From Tenebrio molitor (lineage: Eukaryota; Arthropoda; Insecta; Coleoptera; Tenebrionidae): a stretch of DNA of 64,000 bases. Location of the stretch: assembly GCF_963966145.1 (NCBI RefSeq), contig NC_091049.1, positions 23,684,001 through 23,748,000 on the forward strand, read 5' to 3'. The translations under genes and the position numbers were made by a program. The notes beneath the pieces are model-generated. The model was not told the DNA's origin. It saw only the letters and a program-made list of their open reading frames with translations, and searched no databases. Shown piece by piece: positions 23,401 through 34,969 of the stretch. Positions within the stretch are counted from its first letter, which is position 1. Every line of letters starts with the position of its first letter.

Positions 23401-24282
23401 CAAATTGCATATTTGTTTCTATGACGTATACTGGGTGCCCCAAAATTCGCGGAACAACGTAGTAGTACGTTGTTAAGTAGTCATTAAGAGATCAAGTAAA
23501 AATGTTTAAAAAAATCAATCTTCTTTTTTGTAGAAGATAGGGACCTATTCGTGATACTAAATGTGGCAACATTTAAAAACATTCTATGCATCCCAATAGT
23601 CTGCAAATATTTCATTGTTCTTGTATCCTTGGAAATGAGAGGGAAAAATCAAAGCCGTGTTGCCGTACGCTATTTGAGGTAAAACGAACATAAAATTACT
23701 ACTTGGAAATGCTGGAAATAATGAAGAAAATAATTGCAAACCTGATCAAAATCGTTCAAAATTATTAGGCCACTGGCTAGTAAAAGACAAATAGTGAAAA
23801 TCTTTTTTATTATTTAAAATAAATGAGATCAAAGCTGCACCTTTTGGGCCTACATATTGTAACTTTTCGACTTCCTTGACTTTTCCTCGATGATTTTTTT
23901 TCTCCCTCATTAGGTGTATTGTTGGTTGCCGTATTCCCTCGGATGTTATTTTTGCGAAAAAATACGAAACAAAAATAATGAGAAAAGAAATATTTATGGA
24001 TCCTACGTTGTGTTTTATTGTTCATTTTGTTTAATTAGGTTCTAACGAGAGGCCGTACCTTCGGAAGGTTTTTCAAAGATGAAATTAAAACGATTGAGCA
24101 CACTTCACTTAAATTTTATTTAACAAATAATCGAGTGTGGTGGTGTTTGGTCCCAACAAATTATAGAAATAAATAAATGAATTTAATAACAGAAGTTGGT
24201 GGAAATTTGACCCAATGAAATTTGACTCTCGGCCCACGAATTGAGATCTGACTCATGAATAAATGACTAAGCTGGGCAAATA

Positions 24283-24774
24283 CAGGGTTATTCACGAGAG
24301 GGGTACTTCTGAATTTTTATTTTGCCGCAACTAACAATACAATGACAGTGACTACTAAATCAAATGTGTTATTTCTTTTAAATTAGAAATCAAAGTAAGT
24401 TGAATAGATTTGTCAGAAATGTCAGTTTGGCAGATAACCTGTATTTAATCAAAATTCAACAAATCAATTAACAAATTAAGTTAATGTAAAAGGTGTTCGA
24501 AGTGTCTACCATCGGCTTAGAAACATCCGTAGCGGCGACAGAATTCCATCCACGCTCTCCAAAATGAGGATCATATCTTTTCGTCGTTATTGTAAAAACA
24601 ATTTTTTCGAATTGACAAACATTTTTTGCTTTCACGTCAAAGAGACAGGACTAAGAGCCGTCATGGATTCAGTTATAATTATTTTCAAAATTTGAAATCA
24701 AGATATTGTTGCAATGTGTATAATGGGTTGCGGCAAAAAGAAATTCAGAAATACCCCTCTCGTGAATAACCCTG
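24283..24774. mobile_element. MITE with CAGGGTTATTCACGAGAGG ends
   Basis: CAGGGTTATTCACGAGAGGG at the left and CCCTCTCGTGAATAACCCTG at the right form a near-perfect inverted pair, flanked by TA on both sides. The inside has no coding potential. TA duplication and CAG ends suggest a Tc1/mariner-type non-autonomous element. Confidence 0.85.
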
Positions 24775-25849
24775 TATATGAGTTTATGGCGCGAACAGCA
24801 TTATACGAGTTTGAGATGCGAACTATGTGATCAGATTTAATTACCCCAATTAAATTTAACCCGACGCGATGCCCTGGAATCTCATAGATCACCCCGGTCT
24901 ATTCCGGTGGTCGAAAATAAAACGGAAAAAAGGTTCTAACAGGGCCAAAGGGTACCTCTCTTCACGTGTCAGCTGGCCTAGTTTGGTCGCTGGCCCCCTT
25001 GGGGGTGACGCGGCTAATTTTGTGCTCTTACGCCGGACCACAGCTTATTGAGTGCTACGGACACTGGCGGTAGCTTCCCGAACTCGAGAATCCAAGACAT
25101 AAATAATGAATGGAAATGTTTTATAATAATTACATACTGGTTCCCCTTGACAAGAGCACGTTTCCCCAATCGGTAAATGCAAGAAGATCACATACTTCGC
25201 AATAAAGAAATTAATATAAGATTCTAAAGAGTCACGTGGTCATCAAAAGCTCAAAGAAAATAATATAATCTTTACTTTAGAACGATAAAGAACTAAATGC
25301 TGGTTGACTAATTAAATCACGACTACAAATAATGTACCAGAATTAGAGAAATAATTTACCTTGTGAATGTAAAGAACGTGGTCACAAAATGGCTGCTGGA
25401 AGTACTGAACGTACCTCCGGCTACTTTGGAGATCAAACCCCGAGTGAATAAAAAAAAACCTTGTTTCCCCTCCCGAAATCGGTTTTATCATTTCTCGCGC
25501 ACCCCACTTTCGCAACCCCTACTTGACCAAAGTGACCAATCAGCTCGGTTCTACTTTACGCCGACCGCGACACCCTTTCGATATCTCTAGAACTTTTGAA
25601 ATTACAGTTTCCGTTTTCCACCATTAATTTAAATGTTTAAATTTAGACTTTTGTTAGGACCAGACCGAATGTACATAATTTGTTGTTGAATTAGAACTCT
25701 GAAAAAGAACACTAAATTACTGACTCTATACAATAATAAACATCAACATCAAGAAACAAACACAATCTAAAAAATGGAACAAACAGAATTAACAGGAACA
25801 CTGAATTACCGACTCTATACAATAACAAAAATCAGCACCAAGAATCAAA

Positions 25850-25975
25850 CATAATTAAAATGAAATAAACATAATTAAAATGAGACAAACAGAATTAAAA
25901 TGAAACAAACATAATTAAAATGAATCAAACATAATTAAAATGAAACAAACAGAATTACAATGAAACAAATTAACC
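25850..25975 (+). repeat. Tandem repeat of about 20 bp, five to six units
   Basis: Units of the form AAAATGAAACAAACATAATT repeat with variants (GAGACAAACAG, GAATCAAACAT). They lie within the nested LTR. Confidence 0.8.
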
Positions 25976-26054
25976 TTATTTTGAAACCTAAATTGGGCTT
26001 GAAACGCTGTTACGTAATTGTCATGTCATGCAACTAAATTCCGTTGATCTGCTA

Positions 26055-26296
26055 CAGCGTGATCAACAATGACTGAGTCTGTTGGCAATGAAACAATTGA
26101 AAATCCTAGTGATTTTTGTCTAGTAATTGGCACTGACCACGCACTGACCGGATTTTTTAACTTGAGATGACATTATAAACATTCTTGGTTATGCAGGTTA
26201 TGTTTATACTGTTACAAAAATTAACCTTCGTTGGTAAATTTTAAATTTGCCAAATTTCATTGTTACCAACAGACTCAGTCATTCTTGATCACTCCG
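26055..26296. mobile_element. MITE with CAGCGTGATCAACAATGACT ends, copy 1
   Basis: CAGCGTGATCAACAATGACT, continuing into GAGTCTGTTGGCAATGAAA, at the left is mirrored at the right by TTTCATTGTTACCAACAGAC and GAATGA-type end sequence. TA flanks. About 240 bp. Copy 2 is at 60711-60879. Confidence 0.75.
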
Positions 26297-27084
26297 TACT
26301 TCTAAAAATTGTTCTACATTGGTTTGATTCCCCAAAACCGTTCTAATTAATAATTACTTCGTAAATTTCATTCTCTCTCTCTCACTCACACGTCTGATTT
26401 CTACGACTACCTGGCTTTACCGTTACCAGGTCCTCTGTGTTTTCTACCGACTCCCTTTCTACTTTGCTTTGTTACTTTTCTAACTAAAAGTGCAAACGAT
26501 TCTAGTTATTTTCTACGATAAAGCGCTCTGTTTTTAATTTGCAATTCTCGCCCTTTAATTACAAATATGCCACAAATTTGAGAATGCTAAAAAAGTAAAT
26601 TAACCTAATGAACATTAATTTTGTTGTTCTCTCAATTTGAAACCTGCTAACATCAAATTCATTAATTCAATTATCCCCTGATTTTAACTGGACTCCCCAA
26701 ATTGTCGAACGAGTAAATTTTGCAATGTTTCTTTTCCCATAAAAACTGTTATCTTTGTGTTGTGTTCGGACAGGACGTGTACCTGCATTTTCAAAGAAAG
26801 GTTGGCAGATTTCACTTGAGGAGTGTGGTGCCACTCTTGTGGACAAAGCAACAATAAAATTTACAACTGACCAGCATTTCCGTCGCAAATGAACAGTATT
26901 TAAAATATTTCGTTGAAATTATTTTACAATTAAAATTCTTAATTTATTGAACCTATTCGGACCATTACAATATCTTCACATCTAAGAGGTATAGAATTTT
27001 TAAATTATTTTTCTCGTTGTTTTCTAACATGAATTGACATTGCCTCATTGACTTGTTCCGCAAATTTTGGGGCACCCAGTATAG

Positions 27085-28560
27085 ACAAAATTTTGGATTT
27101 TCTGGGCGTATTAACAAATTTTGAATGAAATTACGTCATTTTGAAAATGCATATTTTGCATATTTTAAGCACCTTGAGCATATTTTGGGGAAAAATGCAT
27201 ATTAGTGCATATTTCTCCAATTTTCCAGATTTTTTTGTCAAAAGTATGGAATAAATTCATTAAAATTTATTTTTTTTTTACTCTTTGGACGGGTCAATTT
27301 TAGTTTATACATATTTTAATACCAAACAAAATTCCAAGGAGTCATTTGTTTTCGAGTGATGACGTCATCGGCATTTATTTTTAATAGAAACCCCCTGTTT
27401 TTTTCCTGATTCTGAGAGCCCTTTTAATAGTCTAAACGAGAGAATATAAAAAATTTGTTATCTTACATTAGGAAATTTTTGAGAAAAAAAAAATTGGAAA
27501 AAATAAATTTTATAACGAACAAAAACAAGTCAAAAAATCAAGTATATAAATCAAACAGTCACATAGTACTGCCAATTTCAATCGTTTGTGTTATTTGTTT
27601 TACAAAACGTTTTGGAAAATGACTCATTTAACAGAAACACTCCGTATAGAAATTTTAATTTTGATTGGGTGCGGGGTTAAAACTAGATAAAACTATAACA
27701 GGAGAAATTTCTTCATAGACTTGTGTATTGCCAACAACCTGGGGGATGGCAATTCGAACATTTAATTCCTTAATTTTAAGTACTTAGTAACACTGTTTTT
27801 GTGCGTTATAAAATTAATTTTTTCAAACATTTTTTTTTTCTCAAAAATTTCTTTATCTAAGATAACAAAAATTTTATACTGTCGTTTAGAAAATTAAAAG
27901 GTCTATCAGAATCAAGAAAAAAATACGGGGTTTCCATTTAAAAAAAAACATCGATGACGTCATCACTCGAAAATAAATGACTTCTTGGAATTTTATCTGG
28001 TTTTACTTTTAAAATATGTATTTTTTGTTCGACACTGCCAAAATTTGAGAATTTTCTCCTGTGTGAACGGATTTTGATAAATTTGACAACTTGTCAAAAC
28101 GAAACGTCAAGCTAATTTTAAAGATTTTTAGCGATTTGGAGCCTTTAAGGGGCTCGTCGAACAAAAAAACGTTGTATTCAACTCGTTCTTGTGTAATTTG
28201 GGCTTTTTTTGGCACTCGTGAACCTTTAAAACTCTCGTTTCACTCGAGTTTTAAACTGGTCCACTCATGCCAAAAAAAGCCAAAATTACACACGAACTCG
28301 TTAAATAAATAATTATTTTATAAACTAAAATTGAAGATTTTTTTGAAATAAAGTTTGTTTAATTTTTAATGAATTTATTCCATACTTTTGCCGCTCACTG
28401 TATATTAATAAATTTTGAATCAATAGATCAATTCTGTGAAATTTGTCTTTTTTTTATAAAAGTGATAGAGCATATTATAGCATATTTATGCATATTTCAG
28501 TGCATTTTTAGCTAAAAAGTGTGCATATATATGGGTAAAAATCACCAAGGTGGTAAATTA
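27085..28560. repeat. GCATATT-rich element flanks around an inserted MITE
   Basis: Repeated GCATATT words lie at about 27155-27215 and again at 28460-28530, on both sides of the MITE at 27236-28400. This suggests one older element rich in this word, split by the MITE. No coding sequence is seen. Confidence 0.4.
27236..28400. mobile_element. TA-flanked element, GCGGCAAAAGTATGG ends, copy 1
   Basis: The right end TTCCATACTTTTGCCGCTCACTG and the left CAAAAGTATGGAATAAATTC are inverted; the outermost CAGTGAGCGG of the left end is lost. The full copy at 55621-56771 is homologous throughout. The centre holds a long imperfect palindrome at 28150-28310. Confidence 0.7.
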
Positions 28561-30430
28561 CAAGTTTGGTTTTATGATGAAAAAACTTGGAAGCTATGAT
28601 TATGAAAATTAGCTTAAATCGTCACTAAACTTGTGTATAAATAATATTTAAATAGGGCAAGCACAAAACACATTAATTTTTTTGTAAGGGCAAAAGTCGA
28701 AATCCGCGTCACAACGGGAAACTGGCCTAGTGTAGGAAACTCGGCAGCGGTCTTTACCTCAGATGGTGGTCGGCTTTCACGTGGTGGTGTTCGGCGTGGT
28801 GGTGTCTTCCCTATCCGACCTGAAGTCGCGTGCTCAACCTTCTCAAGGTTGCGAAATAACCGGTATAGGACGATTGCGCCGGTATTACCTGAGTTGTTTT
28901 AAGCTGATGGTACGATTGCGCCGAGGCGACCCAAGTGGTTGTTAATACCTGGGCACGATTGCGCCGCACCCCTGATTCTTTAAGCCCCTCAATAAAATAT
29001 AGGTAGTAGGTAATGGTGGACCCCAACGATGTTTAAAAGCAATTATGAAAACCAAATAATATAAAAGATTTTCAACAAATCATTTATTTACAACAAAAAA
29101 TATACCTACAACACCTTTTTCCGTGCTTCCGCAATTACGGAATTTAAAATTTTCGAAAATGACAAGAATCTTGCCACGTTCACTAAGCATGTTCTCCATT
29201 GTAGCGTTTATTCCAGCGATCATTTGAATATTGTTGGACGAAACTAATGATTTTAGTAAAACGCTGTCCGAATATTCCCAAGTACGCCTACTTTATTTGC
29301 AAACAGATACAGGTACCTTCCTAATTACCCTTCCCGTTAAGGGATTAAATTTAGTACCGGCGCAATCGTACCTGTGAATTACAGGTAGTTTGAGAGACCC
29401 CGGATTATAGCAGGTCATATCGGCGCAATCGTCCCCTGCCCGAAATAACAAAATGTTCGCCCAAGCAGCACAATGGAGGTTCGCTGGTGACCTAATCCGA
29501 CGTACCTATCGTCGATGGAACCAACCGGCCAAGATTGCGGTTGCAAAATCCAATTCGTCACCAGGACCGACAAGACACGCACTCTCACTTTTAGACCAAC
29601 AAAACCACAAGTGACATGGCCGCCCTTCCGCCCATGATGCTCGACGGTTCGACCCAAAAAAAACGGAAAAAGGAGAAAATTGGTGACATCAATCAAATCA
29701 CTAGAAAAGTGGGTTGGTCGAACTGAAGAGACGCGGCGTCAAGGTGGAGGTGGAACAGGAGGTCAGAATCGCTGACGGAGTCCGCGACACGGGACAAATC
29801 GCGGAGGTTTGAGGTTATGGGGCTATCCGATGTAAACAAACAAGATAACCTCAAACCGAGCCTCAAACGGCTCTGACGACGGGGTGGAAACGACACGTTA
29901 CAAACTAAAAGGTATTTTTTCAATATTCCAAACTTATAAACGCATCCCCGGAATGATGACCTATTGATGTACGCTTTGTAAATAGTGAATTGAAAGGTAC
30001 TTATCACGTAATTATAATTAATTTGGCGAAAAACACTTATGACAGCCGGTTATAATATCATCTCCTACTACAAACTGCGGCTAGCACCTAAAGGCTGTGT
30101 TCATTATAAATTCTTTTCAGCTAGTTACAACTGCGTTCACTGAAATGATGCATACTTTGTCGGACAAAATATTTAAGCATATTTCTATTTGAATTAATTA
30201 GATTTTTTTGAATAATACTTATAACAAAATTGGCCGCTGAGAAGTAGTGGAAACTGTTAAATATCGTTTATTTTATGCGAATTCCTGGTGTTTGTTTCTA
30301 AGGATCGATCCTTGGGACGCGTTCTCGAAATGATTTTCCATACATATATCTTGAAATAATATCAAATATTATTTACTTTTGAAGTATATTGCATGATGTA
30401 CAGTTAAAACAAATAAACTTTAGTATTTAC
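28561..30430. other. Non-coding interval with GC-rich islands and a dispersed CGATTGCGCCG word
   Basis: No gene supported. Between 28865 and 29435 the word CGATTGCGCCG (or its complement) occurs five times: three forward, then two reversed. Sequence at 29430-29900 is richer in GC than its surroundings and has open but featureless frames on the minus strand. GCCGGTTATAAT at 30048 resembles the arms of the element at 6733-7119. Confidence 0.45.
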
Positions 30431-30529
30431 TAATGTTCACTTGTGCAATAAAATGGTATTTATTGTAATTTATTTGCTGCCGAAGCAAATTTTCCACCTT
30501 GGTGATTTTGAGCCATATATACATTTTCT

Positions 30530-31905
30530 TTGTTTCAATAGCAAGGCTCAAACACAAATTAGAAATTATCTTGCTAATCGGACACAGAGAGTAAAACTCG
30601 ACAAGAATATTTCAGATAGGATCGCAATTGTTCAGGGTGTGCCTCAGAGGGCTCTATATTGGGACCTATTATATACTGCATGTATACGGCCTATTTTGAG
30701 TCACAAATTTCCCACTGCAAGTATCATTTTTATGCTGATGATACTCAGCTTTACTTATCTTTTAAAAGGTATGATGTGAGAATTGCGTTGAACCAGATCG
30801 ATAACGACTTGAATAAGTTGTCCACGATTGTAAATAAACATGGTCTAGCTATAAATAAGAATAAAAGTGTTCTAATGGTGATAAAACTGCTCGTTTATCA
30901 GTCTTTAATCAGATAAAAATTACCACTAATGGTACAGACTTAGGTATTGTTCCAGTCGCTAGAAATGTAGGTCCATTTTTTGACTCTGATTTAAGATTTG
31001 AAGCTCACGTAACAAATTACATAAGACAGGCTTATTGCAACTTAAAGCTGATGTTTTAGCTATTTATGCACCAAGGGCGTTACAACGATGATTACGCCCG
31101 GAGAACGATGAATCCAGCTCGAGGGCTTTAGCCATCGTTCGATGGGCGTAATCATTCGGTGACGCCGTGGTGCATACAAGATTTTATTTTTCACCATACG
31201 TGTTCTTAAAAAAAAATGGCATCTTTGCAATTATCAATTGATGAGGGCGTTATGAATTCATTACGCCCGCTTATTCTTATTACGCCCGCTTATTCTTATT
31301 ATGCCCTGTATTATGCCCCGGTTGTTATGGACATGTTTACGTATTTCGTATCCTAGGAGTTAACATGCAATTATACTAAAATGAAAAATAAAATCATAAA
31401 AAATTTCTCAGTCGCAAACATCGCATCCTCCTGTGTAATGTGCTAGTATTATCTTATTTTTCGTTTTGTGATGTCGTTTATAGATTTCGAAGACACAAGA
31501 AGAGTTCAGGTCGTTCAGAATTCTTGTATGAAATTCATTTTTGGCATATCGCGTTATGACCATGTATCCTACAAGCTGAAGGAACTGGCTAAATATGAAG
31601 AATGGACGTCTTTTGCATTCTGCATGCTTGTTCCATAAGCTTCTCTCCACCCAGGAACCGCAGTACTTGATACATTTAATTAGGTTCAGGACTGATGTAC
31701 ACAATATTAATATCAGAAGAAAAGACTTATTAATCTTATTATCTTTTCCTGTTCACACAAAGAACATATTTAAACGTAGTTTTTCCTATAATATTGTGTA
31801 CATTATGAACAATATCAATCCAGATTTTAAATCTCTACGACCGGCTTCGTTTAAATTGAAAAAAAAAACAGAGTGTCTCGTAAAGACGCACGATAGAAGT
31901 GAAAC
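30530..31905 (+). pseudogene. Jockey-type reverse transcriptase, C-terminal part, broken
   Basis: In changing frames: QIRNYLANRTQRVKL, IVQGVPQ, then GPIIYCMYTAYFE, HFYADDTQLYLSF (catalytic YADD), and IVNKHGLAINKNKS. At about 31050 a palindromic insertion interrupts it; the C-terminal thumb and tail resume at about 31500 (RVQNSCMKFIFGISRYD) and end near 31905 with KTECLVKTHD. At least three frameshifts. A Helentron copy abuts its 3' end. Confidence 0.8.
31055..31345. repeat. Palindromic insertion with TTACGCCCG words
   Basis: TGCACCAAGGGCGTTAC and GATTACGCCCGG at the left are mirrored by GGGCGTAATC and GACGCCGTGGTGCA at about 31150-31182. From 31235 the words ATTACGCCCGCTTATTCTT repeat tandemly. 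It sits inside the reverse transcriptase remnant. Confidence 0.6.
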
Positions 31906-32318
31906 TTTTGTATGACAGGGAAACATTATAATTATTCATCAATCACTTTTAAATAGCATATTCACAATAAAATTGTATATTTTAATGAAGAAAATAAATT
32001 ATAAACAACGATAACACTAAACAATATCGAAATGCGTAACTCATTGTTCATTTTTAAGCCTCCAAATTAAAAGAGAGGACATTATCGATAAATGCCGTGA
32101 GTGTGACAAAGACAGAAGTATACACAATTAAGGGATGTTTGTATCGTGTCAAACAGATTAACTTACATTTAAGTGAGATGGAAATATTGGCGCGACCGTT
32201 GTGCGAGACATTGCTCCCACTCGATCCGACAGTGTTTACCCCCACCACTTTTCGTCACACAAAAAGGTTGCCGATCAGAATTTCAAAACCCTCCCATAAA
32301 AAGTTTCACTTCAAAAAA
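31879..32318 (-). mobile_element. Helentron-like element, non-autonomous copy
   Basis: It shares both ends (GAAGTGAAACTTT and its complement) and about 350 bp of 5' sequence with 21913-22975. The deletion junction lies at the start codon of the Rep-type protein: sequence matches up to TTGTGAATATG and resumes only at the 3' end. No ORF of the element remains. Confidence 0.7.
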
Positions 32319-32369
32319 ATTTAATACTTTTGTTACATTTTTGTTTTTTTTTTCTCTTTGTAAATGTGG

Positions 32370-32596
32370 AGACAAATAAATATTATTATTATAAATTTGT
32401 TTCACAGTCTAGGACTGGCTTACAAATCTATGAAGGGCATGATGACTAATTCAATAGACCGGGACCAATGGCTTAACCTGACTTCCGAATCACGAGATAG
32501 AATATAGCCTTTTTTTTAATTTCGCCCTGGGTCGGGCTCGAACCCGCGACCCTCACGTCCCAGAGCCAAAACAGACTCCCTTAGGCTATATTCTGC
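32370..32596 (-). mobile_element. tRNA-headed SINE
   Basis: On the minus strand a tRNA-like head contains TAGCCTAAGGG (A-box-like) and GGGTTCGAGCCC (B box with a four-base-pair T stem). It is followed by a body of about 150 bp shared with 3215-3345 and an A/T-rich tail with AATAATAAT. This is the usual SINE layout. The head is interrupted or bounded at 32597 by the next transposon. Confidence 0.65.
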
Positions 32597-32689
32597 CTAA
32601 AGCTACGGTTTCTTAGAGAAGTACGCCGCGCACAACTCACGGTAAGTCGAGCGCCGCGCACAACCGCGTAAATCCAATCAGTTGATACT

Positions 32690-32968
32690 GATGGAAGCGT
32701 TTTCTTAGAAAAAGTTCAGCTGAACGCATTGTCGGCGTATGAGTTGGGTGGTGTACGTCGTAATCAGTTTCGACTTGATTTGGACGCAGTCGTTGACTTG
32801 AGCGCACTGTAAATTGTGAGTCGCGTACTTTTCTAAAAAACCGTAGCTTTATCGGAAGCGTTTTTTTAAAAAAAAGTTCAGCTGAACGCATTGTTGGCGT
32901 ATGAGTTGGGTGGTGTACGTCGTTATCTGTTTCGACTTGATTTGGACGCAGTCGTTGATTTGAGCTGA
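32690..32968. repeat. Two subterminal direct repeats of about 165 bp
   Basis: Each unit has GAAGCGTTTT, AAAGTTCAGCTGAACGCATT, GGCGTATGAGTTGGGTGGTG and TTTCGACTTGATTTGGACGC. AGTTCAGCTGAACG is itself palindromic. They may be transposase binding sites. Confidence 0.75.
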
Positions 32969-33030
32969 CTCGACCATAATAATTATAGTGTGAACAATGA
33001 ACCAAACAATGAATGACATAGTTAACAACT

Positions 33031-34960
33031 TGTAGTGACCCAGTTTAAAATTTAAAATTGTTAATTCCCGGTACCGCCACGAGAGCGCGCCAAATGGGAA
33101 GGTACTAGCGGCTAGACTAGGAACTAAGGGATGGGGTTGGTACTCTTGGCGAGTTGTGGACGCGGTTGAAAATCGGAAAGATAGGGGGGAGGAAACGGGC
33201 TCGCGCGGGCGGTTGAAGGGGGTAGGTCACTTTTGTTTAGTTTTTCGAAACGAACACACCTTGCGAAGAGCGATCCAAGTTTCTCAAATTTGTAAGTTAA
33301 ATCTGAACAATTACACTACCGTTCCGAGTAGATATTTGTGTCCCCGTGAGGAATTCGACATTTTTTTTAATTCAGCTGGGTAATTTATTCCACTTTCGTT
33401 GTTTTTTTTTGTGTTTTGTTTTGGGACCAGGACCACGTGGTAAGGGTATGTTGTAGATTTCATTTTGTTGCATGCTGTTCCTTTAAGAAAGCGCCCATTT
33501 GTTAATTTTAAGCGTTATCTTTCTCCCGGGAGGTTCATTTTTTTGCAATCTCGTAATTTCGAAAATTCGGAGCCGTCGTCCCAACCGCGTGCGTCCATTT
33601 TGTTTTTTTTTTCTTCACGAACATTTTCTAACGGCACTCGACCCGCCATTTTCTTTTGTTTAACATTACCAGCGATTATTGTATTCGTGATTTATGTTGT
33701 TTACTTATATTTGTGCCATTTAAAGTGGTTTTATTTTATCGTTATTTAACTTCACGTTTTGTTCTCTTTTATTTCCTCATTGTTTAATGTTGCGGTTTGT
33801 TTTGCTTATGTTATCCTTGTTTAATGTTGCGTTTTGTTTTGTTTATTTGATCCTTGTTTAATGTTGCGCTTTGTTTTGTTGGATTTTCTCATCGTTTAAT
33901 GTTACGCTTTGTTCGATAGAGTTAAACTCGTTTTTTTTTCCTTCGTGTTGTTGCTAGATTTCGGAAAAGTTAAAGTAAAATGTTGTAAGTGCGCCCCTGT
34001 GGGAGCTAGGTGACAATCAGGAAGTCGTGGGGTTTTTTTTTTTAGTAAATTTCTGTGGAAGCTACGGTTATTTAGAGCCGTTAGCGGGGACGGACCTTAG
34101 TCTTTGCGGGAGCGGCGTCGGGATGTTTTCGTGAAGCTTCCGTCGACGGTTATAGAGACTTCAGGGTTTTGTCCGGAAACGGTTGGTTGGGGACGGCGGA
34201 CCTAGGTCTTTGCGGTTGCGGTCTAGGAATGCTAATCGTACGACCCCGAAACGCTCTGTCACTCTTGCTTGGTCGGTGAAATAGTCTGACGCTCATTAAT
34301 ACCCCGAATATCTATAAACGTCGCTTGATTTCAAGATGATTCAGATTATTCTTCTGAGTCCCCCCGCAGCCGAAAGTTTGTTACCTCCAGCTCTAAGCTC
34401 CCGTTGGCGTACCTTGACCGCGTAGTTCCAAATTAAACATTGTTTTGTCGTTAATCTAATTGTGAAATATGAGTAATACCTGGGATACGGTTTTTGAAGA
34501 GGGTTTTTCATCCGTCCCTGTCTGTAATAACTGCACCATAATTAGCTTACTTGTCTTGCAAGCTTTAACTGTCAAATTGTCTGTCATGTGCCCGTTTTTC
34601 TGTTATTTTAAATATTGTTGCATTCATCTTGTCATTTATCTTTGTGATGTACTCAACTAGTTAATTTCTTGTACCTCGTTAAACTTAATTTCTGTCCTTT
34701 GTATTCGTTTCAATTTCTTTTTCATCAAAGTTATTACAGGCATTTTTAATAAAAGGTATTTTGCGTCCCTCACATGTGTGTTTTATTTGCGGCACTCTTC
34801 CAACTGGAACCCTCATCGTTTGCATTCCGAACCTTTTTCCGCCAAAAGAAAGACACAACGTAGGGCTCCTCCGCTTCGATGACGATCACGACCACATTTG
34901 TTACCGTTTTGCGCAGGTTCAAATATTTGGCGGAAAAAGTAATGTATACAAATCATTACA
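33031..34960 (+). mobile_element. Solo LTR, 1.9 kb, copy 2
   Basis: Starts TGTAGTGACCCAG, ends AAATCATTACA, flanked by AACT at 33027-33030 and 34961-34964. Homologous over its length to 4667-6564 in inverted orientation. Contains four tandem units of about 50 bp with GTTTAATGTTGCG at about 33780-33915. It splits the TIR transposon, so it is the younger insertion. Confidence 0.8.
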
Positions 34961-34969
34961 AACTTGACA

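Larger units (their letters stand above)
23858..26969 (+). mobile_element. Solo LTR nested in the MITE, itself holding two MITEs
   Basis: Starts TGTAACTTTTCGACTTCC, ends CGGACCATTACA, and is flanked by ATAT (23854-23857 and 26970-26973). The uninterrupted MITE copy at 61 kb lacks this segment, confirming it is an insertion. About 3.1 kb long, or about 2.4 kb without MITEs at 24283-24774 and 26055-26296. No gag or pol frame is seen. The end ATTACA resembles the 1.9-kb LTRs, which may indicate a related family. Confidence 0.65.
23431..27079. mobile_element. TA-flanked MITE, CTGGGTGCCCCAAAATT ends, with nested LTR
   Basis: Left end CTGGGTGCCCCAAAATTCGCGGAAC at 23431 pairs with GTTCCGCAAATTTTGGGGCACCCAG ending 27079; TA flanks both. 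A second copy at 61084-61612 is about 530 bp, so the extra 3.1 kb is an insertion: the solo LTR at 23858-26969. This copy interrupts the reverse transcriptase fragment upstream. Confidence 0.8.

Noticed and set aside
25850..25975. CRISPR-like array
   Set aside because: The 20-bp units are contiguous with no spacers, in a eukaryotic LTR.
22976..31905. One reverse transcriptase split by everything between 23.4 and 30.5 kb
   Set aside because: The two fragments do not meet exactly at the break and differ in flanking sequence, so a single split copy could not be supported.
32637..33005. 122-residue ORF with an internal duplication
   Set aside because: It is the translation of the 165-bp subterminal repeats of a transposon.
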